From: Lactarius indigo
Taxonomy: Eukaryota > Basidiomycota > Agaricomycetes > Russulales > Russulaceae
Direction of reading: 5' to 3'
Assembly: GCA_025766275.1 (NCBI GenBank)
Contig: JAFKAC010000213.1
Coordinates: 1 to 62,420 of the forward strand
DNA: 62,420 bases
Shown here: positions 22,972 to 35,000 of the stretch, one piece after another
How the letters are laid out: each line of letters begins with the position of its first letter
How positions within the stretch are numbered: the first letter of the stretch is position 1
Notes under the pieces: generated by a model
Seen by the model: only the letters and a program-made list of their open reading frames with translations
Told to the model about the DNA's origin: nothing
Database searches by the model: none
Position numbers and translations under genes: made by a program

Positions 22972-22999
22972 CCCCCCCCCCACCCCCACCCCCTCCCCC
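22972..22999. repeat. C-rich tract (minus-strand potential G-quadruplex)
   Basis: Runs of C10, C5, C5 and C5 separated by single bases. The minus strand has four G runs with one-base loops, a classic G-quadruplex pattern. Confidence 0.7.
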
Positions 23000-23451
23000 A
23001 CGGTCCCACGTCTCGTTTCGGCCACTCATTTCCTCCCCAATACGCTGTAATACAGTAGACTGCTGCTCGCTTCCTGTCCTGTTATATATGTACATAACAC
23101 AAAGATATCCCCTTCTGCCGTCGCCGCTGCCCAATCGAAAGAACGACCGTTGTTCAACAAGCTTTCTAGGTTTATACTAGACGGCCTTAGTGTTTACAGT
23201 AAGCCCCTCGGGGCGCACATCCGGAAAGACGTTATCCAAAAAACGAAATTACAGTACTCAGCCACGGTCCGCGCTACCGGCAGTTGACTCGTCCAACAGC
23301 TTGGTGTTTCAATTCTCTCTATCACGAGACGGACTGTAATCAATTGCCTCTCTTAACTGCCAGTGAGCCCCTTCGTACAAAATTTGTAGGGAAATGCTGC
23401 TATAGAGAGATAGGCATCTGCTGAGCCCTCTGCCCAGCTTGGTCACTTTTT

Positions 23452-23658
23452 CTTTGCATGACTTTCGCTTTTATTTTAATTTTTAATTTTTTTCGGTTTC
23501 GTTTTTTTTTGCCGCTAAACTCATTGTGCCGTCGTCGCTAGCGACTCGCTACCCTTTCTAAAGCTTGACCGACGGTAACGACATTTAATTAATGTGCTAT
23601 CCCTTTGATAAAAGACACGCTAAAAGTTTCGCTTCCCACTGCTTCCATGCGTACTATG
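23452..23658 (+). repeat. promoter-like duplication, copy A
   Basis: Shares with 24086-24250 the ordered blocks TTGCATGA, GCCGCT.AAC, CTTTCTAAAG.TTGA.CGAC, GTGCTAT.CCT, AAAAGACACGCTAAA and CACTGCTTCCATG. There is no gene start after this copy. Confidence 0.65.
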
Positions 23659-24085
23659 CCTGATCACTCATTCGGACGGGACCACGGAATCAAACACATC
23701 GATTATCTCACTCACTCTTTGGCTCAATCCTCACCAAATTAAATACATAATGTCTAGTACAGTACTACTCTGATGTACTCGAAATTCTTTTTTTTTTTGT
23801 TAAAATCTCGTTGTGTTGCGAAGTCAGAAAAAAAGGTTCTATTTCACGCCTGCCGACTAGCGCCGTGTCGGGGTTCAATTTAGTGGCTGACTACTTTCCG
23901 AAAGTGGAGGGAAGTGCACGTGAGCGGTCTTGCCTCTTCAAGTCGAGCAGAGCTCCAAATAGTATTACACTGTGATACTACACTGCAAGCTATCGTTGTC
24001 TTCCCCGTCGCTGTCACAACAAATACGTGCTAGATCCTTGCTTTCGATTAATGGTGACGGTCACTGACTACTCTTGAGTGTTTTC

Positions 24086-24250
24086 ACTTGCATGAGTTTT
24101 TGCTTTTTTCGCCGCTGAACCGTGACACTCTCGTGCAATCGTTGCCGCTCTTTCTAAAGTTTGATCGACAATAACGGCTATCTAGTCCGCGTGCTATTCC
24201 TCTGTCAAAAGACACGCTAAAGGTTTGTTCCGCACTGCTTCCATGTGTAT
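24086..24250 (+). repeat. promoter-like duplication, copy B
   Basis: Second copy of the 23452-23658 block. It ends about 140 bp before the M43 start codon and just before the TATA box, so it probably represents that gene's upstream region. Confidence 0.65.
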
Positions 24251-24305
24251 TGTAGTGTGCCACATTGTGACGACTGCTAACCACTCCAAGTATTATTTCT
24301 TTTTG

Positions 24306-24313
24306 TATAAATA
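24306..24313 (+). promoter_or_regulatory. TATA box of the M43 protease gene
   Basis: TATAAATA about 75 bp before the ATG at 24388, a normal distance for a strongly regulated fungal secreted-enzyme gene. Confidence 0.6.
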
Positions 24314-24387
24314 CCCTCTAGAGTGCACGCAGCACTTCAGCAACCCTCATCTCCTCTGTTGCTTTCAGATAGCTATCTCCACTGATC

Positions 24388-25469
24388 ATGTTCATTCCTG
24401 CTCTTTCCGTCTTCTTGGGTGCCACCGCTGCTCTCGCATCCGTCGCCAAAGTCTCCGAGCGTTCCAACCCGAGCGCCAATCGCTGCAGTACCACCATAAC
24501 GGAGGAGAGGATCGCCGCGGCGGAGAAACATTTTAAAGCGAACTACGTCCCCCCGACTCGGGCAGAGAGGGCAACTGCAGAGATCCAGGTGTACTTTCAT
24601 GTCATCAGTGCGGATGGGACGCCGGGAGGCGGAGACCTCTCGTTCGTTTTAATTGACATTCAATATTCAGAGCGCCTCCTGCTCACTTCATCGCCTCTAG
24701 GGATGACACTGTCTTCGCACAGATGAATGTGCTCAATGAAAACTTTGCTGGCACTGGCCTCGCATTCAACCTTGAGAGTATTGATCGCACTGTGAACCCT
24801 GACTGGTTCAACCACGCCGCCCCTGACTCGCCCCAACAAGATGAGATGAAGGGACAGCTATATAAAGGTGGTCCCGCTGACCTCAATATTTACAGCGTTG
24901 GGTAAGTGTTGATCGGACCTCAGGACGGGCAGGATTAACATTGTCCATGCAGGTTCAATAGCACAGATCACCTGGGTTATGCTACTTTCCCCTTCTAATA
25001 TAACACAAACCCTCAGGACGACGGTATCGTAATCCATTACGCTTCAGTCCCCGGCGGAAAGATGGCGCCTTTCAACGAGGGGAAGGTGAAACTATGATTT
25101 TTGATAGAAACTCAGCAGTACTGACATAAGTATCATCGAAGACCGCTACACATGAGGTTGGCCACTGGGTCGGTCTTTACCATACCTTCGAGGGTGGTTG
25201 CAAGGGCGACGGTGATTTTGTCTCGGACACACCTGCGGAGGCGATCCCTGCATCCGGTTGCCCCAACGGTCGTGACACTTGCGCGCAGCATGGTCTTGAC
25301 CCTATCCACAACTACATGGACTACTCCGATGATTCCTGCTTGAATCAGTTCACTCGTGGTGAGTGCCATCTGTTCTTAATGGAAGGAATGATGCTGACGG
25401 CGACTCGTTTCAGGCCAAGTCCAACGCTCCAGACGCATGCTTGCCACCTACCGAGGCATCCGTCTCTAA
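24388..25469 (+). pseudogene. secreted M43 (pappalysin-type) metalloprotease with in-frame stop
   Basis: Zinc metallopeptidase related to fungal extracellular MEP1-type proteases. Five exons (24388-24641, 24701-24901, 24953-25085, 25142-25358, 25414-25469) total 287 codons in one phase: signal peptide (MFIPALSVFLGATAALAS), prodomain, PQDDGIVIHYASVPGG, zinc site [11 protein letters not shown] with HTFEGGC, and the Met-turn region [11 protein letters not shown], ending TYRGIRL. All splice sites look good. One codon, TAA at 24996-24998 in exon 3 (after GYATFPF, where homologues have a Ser-like residue), would end the protein before the catalytic motif. No alternative splice removes it in frame. 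It is most simply a recent nonsense allele; a sequencing error cannot be excluded. Confidence 0.85.
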
Positions 25470-26538
25470 GTATCGGCCGTGTCTGTTATTTGCAACGAGA
25501 CTAGTATACCATCCGTGTTTGTTTTGTCTACATACAAACACCTAAAATTCTAAGAAATATTCTATAGTGCTTACAACCATTTTCATATCGATAGAGTGCT
25601 TTTCCAAAAGGCGTTGATCTGGCAGGGTGAGCGGGCAATGAAGATAACTATTATCCGAGATCTGAATCAGAAAAATAAGACTTAAATGTTTTTTTCCAGG
25701 TTTTTTTTATTGTCTTATTTCGTGCTACCACTGTCCCCCTCATAGGGCATCGATCTGTATCTCGAGAAATCAAGGAGAAAGCGGTGGAGTTATCTCTCAG
25801 GTGTGGCTGATGCGACTATCTGAGAGTGTTTGGGGATCAACCAATGTACCCTGAGGCAATTGAGGCAGAAAATAGCATCAGACTGGCGAAGTGGTGCAAG
25901 TCCCAGTGTGCTCTGGCCAGCTGTTTCACACGATGCCTTAGGAGGACTACCGTCCCACTAAGAAGGGCACTATGTCAATGTGTAGGTACTCTCGAAGCTA
26001 TAATCGCTTTTTTTAGTCATTTTTCTGGTATATTATTTCAAAAAAAAGAAAATCACTAAGTCTGTGGTAAGCCTTAACACGGGCGTTCCCTAAACCCCAC
26101 CAGATCAACGCTCCCGTCGCGACGCTGTCCAGATCCGTTCGCCCGTCGTCCAGCCATCGTCCGAGTCGCCATCCGATAGCAAAAAAAAAGCCGTTTTCAG
26201 AAACCAGAGTTGCCCACGAGCCACCACGTGGGCGGCGTCTCAGAAGTCGCGCGACGCAGTCCGAGTGTCAGCCCGCGGTGCTAGCGGTGTTGTAACAACT
26301 TGAAGCGGGGACTCATAAACAGATCAACGTTTTTGGCGTTTGCACTCCCACTTATCGCCTCGCTCTTCCCGAGAGGGAGGCCGTCCCACGCCGGCGTTGC
26401 GGCGTTGCTTAAAACGGTACTGCACTGCACCAGAAAGAAATAACAGTAGTCTATATGCGATTGATCCATGGAGGGGAGGGAGGGGGACTAGAACAAATCG
26501 ACATCCCCCTACGCCCGCGATTGTGTTACCACTACCTC
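25470..26538. other. intergenic region, no gene seen
   Basis: Spacer between convergent genes, the M43 protease and the minus-strand core protein 2. Short frames only, nothing recognisable. Confidence 0.5.
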
Positions 26539-28247
26539 TCATGCGCCGAGCCCAATCTCGTCCGCATATGGCAACGTGTGCAAATCGCCCACCGCGACGT
26601 ACGTAGGCTTGCTCTTGACGAGATTCGCCGCAACCTATTTATTACCCCATCAGCACTATGCGAAGCACGCAGGCAGGATTGAGGGGGACGAACGCACCTG
26701 AGCGAGACTGGTTCCGCTGACACCTTGCACACCCTCCAAAGCCGCCTGTACGTTCGCCGCCTCGCCCCTGAGCACCTTGGGCCCAAACGCGCCGACATAT
26801 CCCTCACGACCTTCGACGCCCGCCGCAAGCTGGAACTTCGCGCGCGCCACGGCCCGCGCGAGCTCCTCCTTGCCGACTTTACCCGCCGCGGCATTCTTGA
26901 ACGCGCCCACGACGGCCTTGGCGCCTTCCTTGAGCGCGCCGGCGTCCGCGCCCTCGAGCACCACGCCGATGAGCGTCGCGTCCGAGTACGGCAGTAGCAC
27001 GCTGTGCGCAGACACGCCTGCGGGGATCGCAGACGCGAGCGGCGCGGCGCTGGTAGCCCATTTGAGTGCCGGTGCTGGGTTCAGGTGCGCTGCTAGGGCG
27101 TGGAGCGCGGGGACGGACGCGGAGGTGGTGGTGCCGAAGCCGACGAAGACCGCCTGTGGGCCATGGGCCGACGCGACACGGCTCGCGCCGCCGTGATAGG
27201 CCGTCGCGGGGGTCGCGTGGGCTTCGGACACGGGCGTCGCTGAGGCCTTTTTGTGCGCGGAGAAGGAGCTCTCGAGGAGCTTGGCGAGCGACTCGGTGGA
27301 TATGCCTGTGCCGAGCACCGCGACGGGGTTGCCGACTGCGCGGGCATGTAGATCCCGAACGTCCTCTGTTGTGATATTCCCGGTAGCGTGGACGTCCGCG
27401 TAGAGCGAGTGGCCGAGGCCGTTGCGGAATGCGAGGGCGTGGGCGAGCTCGAGTGCATGGATCGGAGCGGATTGAGCGGCAGCACTGGATTCCGAGTGGA
27501 CGGCGGGGAGGACGTATTCACTGAGTTCGTGGCGAGTGAACTTGGGGGATGCGAGGAAAGAAGCGAGGACGTCGACGAAATAGGCCCTGTCGTCATCGTC
27601 ATAATGAGGGGGTGACGAGATGCGGAATTAAAGCACGCACTCGTCGCCACGGAGGAACTCGGCAGTGATCGCTAAGTGCTCGCGGGAAAGTGATGAAGAG
27701 AGGACACCGCCGTAGAGCTCAGCTTCACGGACAGTGCCAAGGGCGGACCTCTTCCCGGTGCTCTGCAATGAAAATAAGTAAGTGCGAAAGTTGATGACCA
27801 TCACGGCAGGCAGAGATGATGAGTCACCAGCAGTGTCCGAAGAGCCGCTGGAAAGTAAACTTTGGTATGCACTGCATACAATCCGCAAAGAACATGGAGT
27901 AGCACACGTCCACCTCACTAGCGCCAGAGGGCCACCACAGACGTGACCCACGCGTAGAGCCGCGAATCCCCATCACACTTGTTCAGACGGTTTGCAGCGC
28001 TCCAAGGGCCACCAAAAGAACTTGCTATAGTAGGTGGAAGATAAAGACGCACCTTGAAAGCAAAACTGGAGAGCGTGTGGGCCACGCCAGGCTTGGACTC
28101 ATATCGACTGCCTGCTTTGAGTAGGACGGTGACGCTGGATGTTGGCTGGCCGTTGTCGACTGCGGCGACTTTGAAGCCGGGCGAGGCGTCTACGACGGTA
28201 GCAAAGCCACGCTTAGACGCGGTGACCAGACGAGTCGCTCTGAGCAT
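26539..28247 (-). CDS. qcr2: Cytochrome bc1 complex core protein 2, mitochondrial
   Basis: Subunit of respiratory complex III at the matrix side of the inner membrane, an M16/mitochondrial processing peptidase relative. Exons 28247-28053, 27762-27641, 27586-26698 and 26634-26539 give 433 residues. It starts with a basic presequence (MLRATRLVTASKRGFATVV), then FKVAAVDNGQPTSSVTVLLK, GSRYESKPGVAHTLSSFAFK, KRSALGTVREAELYGGVLSS and SREHLAITAEFLRGDE. The Ala-rich C-terminal M16 half follows (AVFVGFGTTTSASVPALHAL), ending VAVGDLHTLPYADEIGLGA. There is no HxxEH zinc site, as expected for core 2. Intron 1 is 289 nt, long for this locus, but protein continuity across it (AFK/STGKRS) matches the family. 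It lies 120 bp downstream of the SET gene on the same strand. Confidence 0.92.
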
Positions 28248-28367
28248 CGAGTTGTTTTGGTTTTTTCGTGAGACACTTCTTGGTTGGCGACTCACTCGAC
28301 TCGACTCGACCGAGTTTGTCCGATTCCCTCTTTCGGCATTTCACGGTCTGAGTTCGAAATCGCGATA

Positions 28368-29821
28368 TCACATGACGCCTAACCCTGCTTTGAGCTCTCT
28401 TTCCAAGTCGTCGACATCCGAAGACGGCTTGCTGGTCTCCTTCTCCTCCTCAATACAACGCTCGCATACACACTCCCCGAAACCCCACGCGCCTAGTTGC
28501 ATGCGCCTCTTTCGTATGCCCAGTGATGGATCAACGTATGTGACAAGCAACTCTTCGCCGGCTGCAATGTCGCGTTTCGCGACAAGGGTGATACGGGAAA
28601 GCGCAGTGCGCTGATCGAGATGCCGAACGGAGACATTAGGGCGACAGTTGTGGTTCAGGTGAGAATGCAACGTGTAAAGCCCGCCGTGTGCCTCGAGATC
28701 TACGTCGATCGTGGAGCGTCAATAGGGGGTCCAACGACAGCGCATCAGATCACGCACTGAGACTCATGCGTCCGAGCCCGTGAAGGAAGCCATCGTACGT
28801 GAACAGCGCGTCTGCCACGTCCTTCAGGGGCGGCCGCCTCAACAACTTTGCTAGCTTCTTCTGGGAAGCGGGGTCTGGGGGCAGGACAAACGCCTGCACG
28901 AAGGCCCTATGTGCCGCCTGCCACATCGCGCGATCGGGCTCGGCGCCTTGCAGCCTTGGAGAGCACGCTTGAGCAGCATGCTCGAGCGATAGACGTGAAA
29001 CCCACCAGCCTCCCTGCGCACGCTCCTCCATCCCGAGCTCCGCGAGTGCGCGGTACACGCGCCAATCGTCGCGCAACACGTCGTCCCCTGCCTGCTGCGC
29101 GAGGAGCAACCTCGCGGCACACTGCGTGAGCGCGTGGAGGGCCATCCACACGTGCTTGCGACCGAACGCCAGGAGCGGGACACTGCCCGGGTTCTGGGCT
29201 GGGCAGAGCAGGGGGTGCGTCTTCTCTGATCGCTTGAGGCACAGTCGGTTGCAGAACCGTGCGGGGCATGGTGCAGACGAGTTGGATGCGGGACAGCGCA
29301 GGACGAGTGACGAGTCTGTGAGGGGCGTCGTGCAGTACCCGCATGCTCGAGACGCGACCTGCAGATCGTAGATGTCCCTAAGGGCCAGCTGGCATTAGGA
29401 GATCACATACTCTTTAGTTTACACACCACTCAGGGGCAATGATGAACGGATCTTCCTTCCAAACGACTTGACCCTCCGAAATGGCCTCCTTCGTAATGAG
29501 CCCCTTCCCCCTTTGCTTGTCGAAGTATTTGACCTCGACTGCAGCCGTCCACTTGGCGACGTCGAGGCCCTCGATGAGTGTAGATGATGGATATACATGC
29601 GTTCCGGACTCAGCTGCAGGAGTGGCCTTTCGCTGCAATGTGAGGCCCTCGACCGTCATGATGCGTCGAAGGCGCTTTTCGCTGACGGCCCACTCTGAAT
29701 TTTGGGAAAGCAGGAGGGCATGCAACTTGGCCACGCCGAGCGTGGGGTGTTCGTTCCTGAGAGACAGAACGGCAGACCTGAGGACCTCTTCTGGAGGCGA
29801 GATGGGGGTCGTGCTGGACAT
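28368..29821 (-). CDS. SET5-like lysine methyltransferase
   Basis: Putative S-adenosylmethionine-dependent lysine methyltransferase; yeast Set5 methylates histone H4. Three exons (29821-29427, 29377-28758, 28699-28368) give 448 residues. Order: N-terminal helical region, start of the split SET domain (VKYFDKQRGKGLITKEAISEG), an inserted Cys-rich MYND-like module (CGYCTTPL... C..RFCNRLCLKRS...HPLLC), a helical insert, the second SET half (LYTLHSHLNHNCRPNVSV, AAGEELLVTYVDP) and a post-SET Cys pair (CVCERC). The start MSSTTPISPPEE is chosen because upstream codons look like leader sequence; an in-frame Met lies further upstream. Substrate is inferred from the family. Confidence 0.88.
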
Positions 29822-30686
29822 ATGGCAAAAGGACGGGTGGGAGGGATCGATCAGCGTTCCCATCATGCTACCCGATTTGGGATCATTGACGAATGGCGTT
29901 GTTCTCACAAAAACAAACATTCATATCCCAACATCTCAGTCCGGACATTCACGGGGATCAACTACTCTATAGTTTGTATCAAGTATGCGGCAAACGACAT
30001 CGCATCATACAGTTACGCAAGTCACGTGAGGGAAGTACGAGAGTATTTGCGATGCGATGCGACTTGCCACACAACACGTCACCGTCCCCGGGCCCCGGTT
30101 GGTAAACTACAAACGCCCGGGACCAACTTGACCCACAGATTCGTCATAGGTCGCTTTATTTGTAGTGCATAATCAGTCGTCGCATGAAGGACGAAGCGTC
30201 GCTAACGAGTCACGACGATTTCGAGGTTCTGAGAAAGCCGACACTTCATAGAGGGAATGGTCACTCTCCGGTCTAGCTGGAGAGGAGATGGCGTCTCCGC
30301 AGGAACCAGGATATTCCGATCAGAATACTGGACAACCACGACGGCGGCGTAGGTATGTTGCTTCTACTGGCTAGCTCGGTCACGGGATGGGGCAATTGAT
30401 TAGTCAACAATTAGCAGAGGGTGACAAATTCGTCCAATCTGCATGCGCATTTGATTTCGGGCTGAGCAATGGTCGGGCAACACGGTTACATGGGCTCCTG
30501 CTTGTCCCGAGCCCAGGTACGTCGACGATCCGCGGACACCCGCGGACGTCTAAACGAGGGGTGCATTCTCCAGAGATTGGAACGTATAAAGAGAGCCTCG
30601 TCGATGATCGGTTCTGGCATTCATCCAGTTCAGCTCGCTCAGTACTACAACTCAAAGCTACTTTCTCTCACACCTCACACGCAAAA
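29822..30686. promoter_or_regulatory. intergenic region between divergent SET5-like and GST-like genes
   Basis: About 860 bp serving as promoter for both flanking genes. TATAAA at 30585-30590 lies about 97 bp before the GST-like start. No gene inside. Confidence 0.55.
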
Positions 30687-31818
30687 ATGACCAAGGTGAT
30701 ACCGCCCTTCCCCCCTCCGTAGCGAACAGCGCGTGCTCACCATTATCCGTCAGCCCGTTCTCTACACCTTCCCTCAATCCGTCTGGGCCGCTGCGCCACA
30801 GCTCGCTCTGTTAGTTCTTCGTTCTTTGCCCAACGTCGGTCTGATGAGCTGACGCGTATATGTACCACTCAGCGCTGAGCTCGATGTCGACGCTGATCTC
30901 GAGACTGTCAACCTTGTCGAGGGTGCTAACTTCGACCCCGTGTTCTTGAAGCTTGTAAGTAGTAGGGGTTTGATCCACCGCTTTCTGTCGCTCATAAGGG
31001 TCCACTCCTTCAGAACCCCCATGGCACCTTGCCCACCCTTGCCCACGAAGGAAAATCGTTCACCAGCACCGCTGCCGTGATTGATTATCTCGTGTCCATC
31101 TCGTCTAAAAAGGTTGCGCCTGCGACCTCCATCACGACTGTTGTGCATGAGGATAAGGTTGACCCCAACTTTGCCTTTGTCGCGTCGGTGAGATTTTATC
31201 CGCTACTATTCCCTTAGGTTTCGCATTGACCACCCACTTCCTCAGCGAAACGACGAGGAACTCGAAAAAGTGAAGGGCAGCTTTGCCCCCATCTTCACCT
31301 CGACACGTAGGTTTTTTTTTTTTTTTCCGCGGCACTCCGCTAGGAGGGACGCACGCTGAGATTTTTTTTTTTTTTTCGCAGGCCTTGCAGGATTGAAGAA
31401 GCACGCTGCGACGCCCGAGGCGGAACCGCACAAGGACTTCCACGACAAGCAGGTCGCCAAAATCTCCGGTCTCGACGCGCTCCTCAGCGGCAACGCGCCC
31501 GACGAGGCCAAGCAGGGCTTCTACTCGGCGTCCGCGGCGCTCTGGGACTCGATCAAGGTCTTCACCGTCGAGACGCTCCCCGCCGCCATCACCGTGGGCC
31601 CGTTCATCGGCGGCGCCACTCCTGGCGTGGACGACTATCACGTCGGTGCGTGGATCGCGCGCATAGCGTTCTTGCTTGGAGCGCAGAAATCGGATGAGGG
31701 CGTCGCTGCGCTCGAGAAGGGGTTCGGTCCCGTCCCTGAGAAGGTTAAAATTTATTGGTCCGCGTGGATCGCACGCGATAGCTGGGTGAAGGCCTACCCC
31801 GACAAGGCCCTTCACTAG
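30687..31818 (+). CDS. Glutathione S-transferase-fold protein
   Basis: Soluble two-domain GST-like protein of 272 residues from six exons (30687-30695, 30754-30809, 30873-30954, 31014-31187, 31246-31306, 31382-31818). The first exon is only 9 nt (Met-Thr-Lys). The N-terminal thioredoxin-like half has PVLYTFPQSVWAAAPQLAL, LKLNPHGTLPTL and a helix start near STAAVIDYL, matching the glutathione-binding pattern with its cis-Pro. The C-terminal helical half includes WDSIKVFTVETLP and YHVGAWIARIAFLLG. The closest class (omega, Ure2p-like or a basidiomycete-specific one) cannot be decided by eye, and there is no obvious catalytic Cys near the N-terminus. The fifth intron (31307-31381) contains two long T runs. 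Confidence 0.75.
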
Positions 31819-32030
31819 AGTCACACGCACGACACCTGTTCTGTAATCGATGGAAAATTCGTGCTAGAAATGTACAATACTACTGCTACTAGCGAGCAAT
31901 TGTTTAGGGGTCGTCGATCTTGATATAGAGAAATTCATTCATTAACGTAATCACGTGCATGTGAATCTCTTGGCTTGCCTCGTTATAATGGCAAGTCCGA
32001 GTGACAAGAACTTGAACCTGAACCTGAACC

Positions 32031-35000
32031 ATGTCTAGTTTGGAAGATTTTTATCAAGAGTTGGATGCAAGGATGGCATTGCCAGACAACGAGAATTGGC
32101 ACGAATTCTCTTCTCGCAAGCGGAAAGCCAGTCATCGGTACGGTAGTGTTTCCCGACGCGATTTTAGCTCCAGGTCTCATCACGGAACAGAACCGCGAGG
32201 TCTATTTCATTATCTCACGACGATGTTTCGGTTTCCCTTCCCGTGGCCACAATATCACCCCCCCTCTCTACCAACGAAATTGGATCCATGTATATGCGCC
32301 TCCTAATGCCGATCAGAATTCCTTCTCATTAATTTTCTCGTCCCATCGATCTACCCATTACAGGACATCGAAGCGCAAAGCATCGTCACCACCGCCCCCC
32401 CAAGGATTTCTAGAATCAGATGAGGGGGAAGTCCTCCCCCTATCTTTGAAGAAAGGGGGGAAGCACAAAACAACCTCCTCAGCGCTAGCACCTTCTGAGA
32501 AAGTAACGATCAGTTCTAAAGTCTTGACTGCCCCCGCTCCTATCCAAGACATGTCATCTGTCATAGAGGATTCCACCGACTTAGCTGGTCCCTCTACTAC
32601 TGCAAAGCGCGACTCAGATGTGCCCTCCTTCGAAGAAACGAGCGCCGTTACCGTCGCCTCCGGCAATATGGCCAGAACAGGCACCGGTGCCCATTCTGGT
32701 ACTTCCATTGGCAAGCGACTGAAGGCGTCGGCTATCACGCTGATGGCGAAGCAGCAGTCCGCCGCCGCCGCCGCTCCGGGTGGGAAGAAGGGGAAGAAGA
32801 CAAAAGACAAACCTGAACTGGTGACGCCTGCCGAGTTCGCGAGGCGGTTACGGCAGGCCGCCATCACGGTTCCTTCCGAGACTGAGACTGAGACTGGTGG
32901 TAACAGCCACAACAAGGCACGTCGTCAGCAGGCCCCCAGCCAATACCTCAAAGACTACGTCATCTTCTATGCGGGGGGCGATCTCACCTACGCGTCTGCG
33001 AGGACGCGAGGTTGCATGAGTTATGTGCGTTGCATCGTGCTTCTCTTCGCCGTCTTCTTTCTCCGTAATTGAACAATTGGCGCACGCGTATAGATACACA
33101 GGCATGGTGGGACCGTGCTTCCCATTTTTGACCCCGTGACGGCAACCCACGTCGTCACCGAAACGAGCCAGAAGATGACCCTGCGTGCGCTCGGACTTAA
33201 GGGTCTCTCCGAAATCCCCCTCGAAATACCGACGGTCAAATGGAGCTGGGTGATCTCAGGAAAGCCCGTACCCGGGGAGAAGGACAGACGACAGATGGAC
33301 TATGAGTTCATGCACGCGGCGTTCCCGAGCCGTATGGATGCGGGCCGCTCGTTTGCTGAAAGCAGCAAGAGCAGAGGGAAGCGGAAGGCGGGCGATGACG
33401 CAGATCAAGCCGTCGCCCGACAAGAGCTGGACGAGGCTGCGTATGTTACATTTTTTTCTGTGGCGCGTTGTATAGTATACTCATTTGGATGACGATCAAG
33501 TGCGCGGGCTGGGTCTCCGTCGTCACGCGCGTCTTCGCGCAGCATCGGGGAAGAGCCGCAGGACCTGCCTCAAGAGGGGCATAGAGGAAGAGACGCCGTG
33601 TCGAATTTATCTGAGAGAAAGCAGGTCGCAGGGCACAGTCGTCGCCAATCCCGTTCGCCGTCGAATGAGGGCAAGACACGAAAAAAGCTGAAAGTCGGTG
33701 CTCGTCGTATTCACTTGGGAAATCTAGACTCATGGCCGTATTGGAAGGGGTTCATCTGTGACGATCCCGCCGCGACGGCGGTGGCCAATGCTGGATCTTG
33801 CGTCAATCAGGATATCGTTGACAAAGTGGGTGTTTCGTTTCGCTTCATTTAGCGTGACCGAGTTCGGAAAATGCTACTCGTAGCTCAGCGAGCTTGCGGA
33901 CCTCCATCGCGCAAAGCCCACACAAGACGACAAGTGGCGAGTCTTCAGCTACACCAAAGGTCTGTCACTGATAGCGCTTCTAGCTCTTACTAAAACCTCG
34001 CTTCGGTGCAGCGATTGCGGCGCTGCGCAAGTGCAAAGAGCGCATAAGCTCGCTGGAGCAGGCTCGATCACTGAACGGAGTCGGAGATAAAACCGCGCAG
34101 AAGGTGACGAAAGCGGCGTGTCTTCGTATGGCTCGTGGTGTGTGCTCAGCTGTAAATTCAGATAATGGAGATCATCGAAACGGGTGCTTTGCGGCGCGTC
34201 GACGCCGAAAGGACGGAAGATGTCGTGGTGGTCCAGCTCTTTCAAGGGATTTATGGTGTCGGTAGGCTTGTTTTACTAGATCTCGTGTCTGCCATCTTCA
34301 TTGCATGCATCTGCCCTCCAAGGACAATCGATCGCATACGCTTGGTATTTTGCCGGCTGCCGCACTCTCGACGATATCAGGGAAAGAAAGGGGGGCATCA
34401 AGCTGACCAGCATCCAAGAATTAGGATTGAAGTATTACGACGGTGCACTCCCTTTCTCGTACGCAGGACGTGATGGCGGTGTTCTGATCTCTGATATCAC
34501 AGATATTAACACGAGGATGACCCGAGAAGAAGCCAGGGAGATATTTGAAGAAATCAGGTCTATCGGTAAGTCGTCCCGCTGCTTAGTGCTAGAATCTATG
34601 TGACGCGTCCCCTCAGCTCTTTGTCTGGACCCCAAACTGTTCGTAGAGATCATGGGCAGCTACCGCAGGTCCGTCGTGTGTGGCCTCGATGTGTCAGGAC
34701 GCATGTTTACCCGTTATCAAAGGGGAAAGTCGACGTGTGGTGATATCGATATCATGGTTACGCGTCCTCCAGACGATGGAAAAACGCACGCCGGTACGCA
34801 TCATCACACCTAGTGGACAGAACCTAGGTATCACCTTATTTCTCCCATTTCAGGAATTCTTCCGAAGTTGTTGTCTGCATTGCGCTCCGCGGGTATCATC
34901 ACCGAAGACCTCCTCTCACTGGCTCCAGACGCCACTGATAGTCTAGAGGTCACGTATCGTGGGCTTTGCATTCGCCCTACCAAGCCGGGCCAAGAAGCCC

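Larger units (their letters stand above)
22680..24387. other. 1.7-kb intergenic region with a duplicated promoter-like block
   Basis: No gene seen. It contains a C-rich run (22972-22999), several T tracts and two diverged copies of a block of about 200 bp (23452-23658 and 24086-24250), the second just upstream of the M43 protease gene. Confidence 0.6.
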
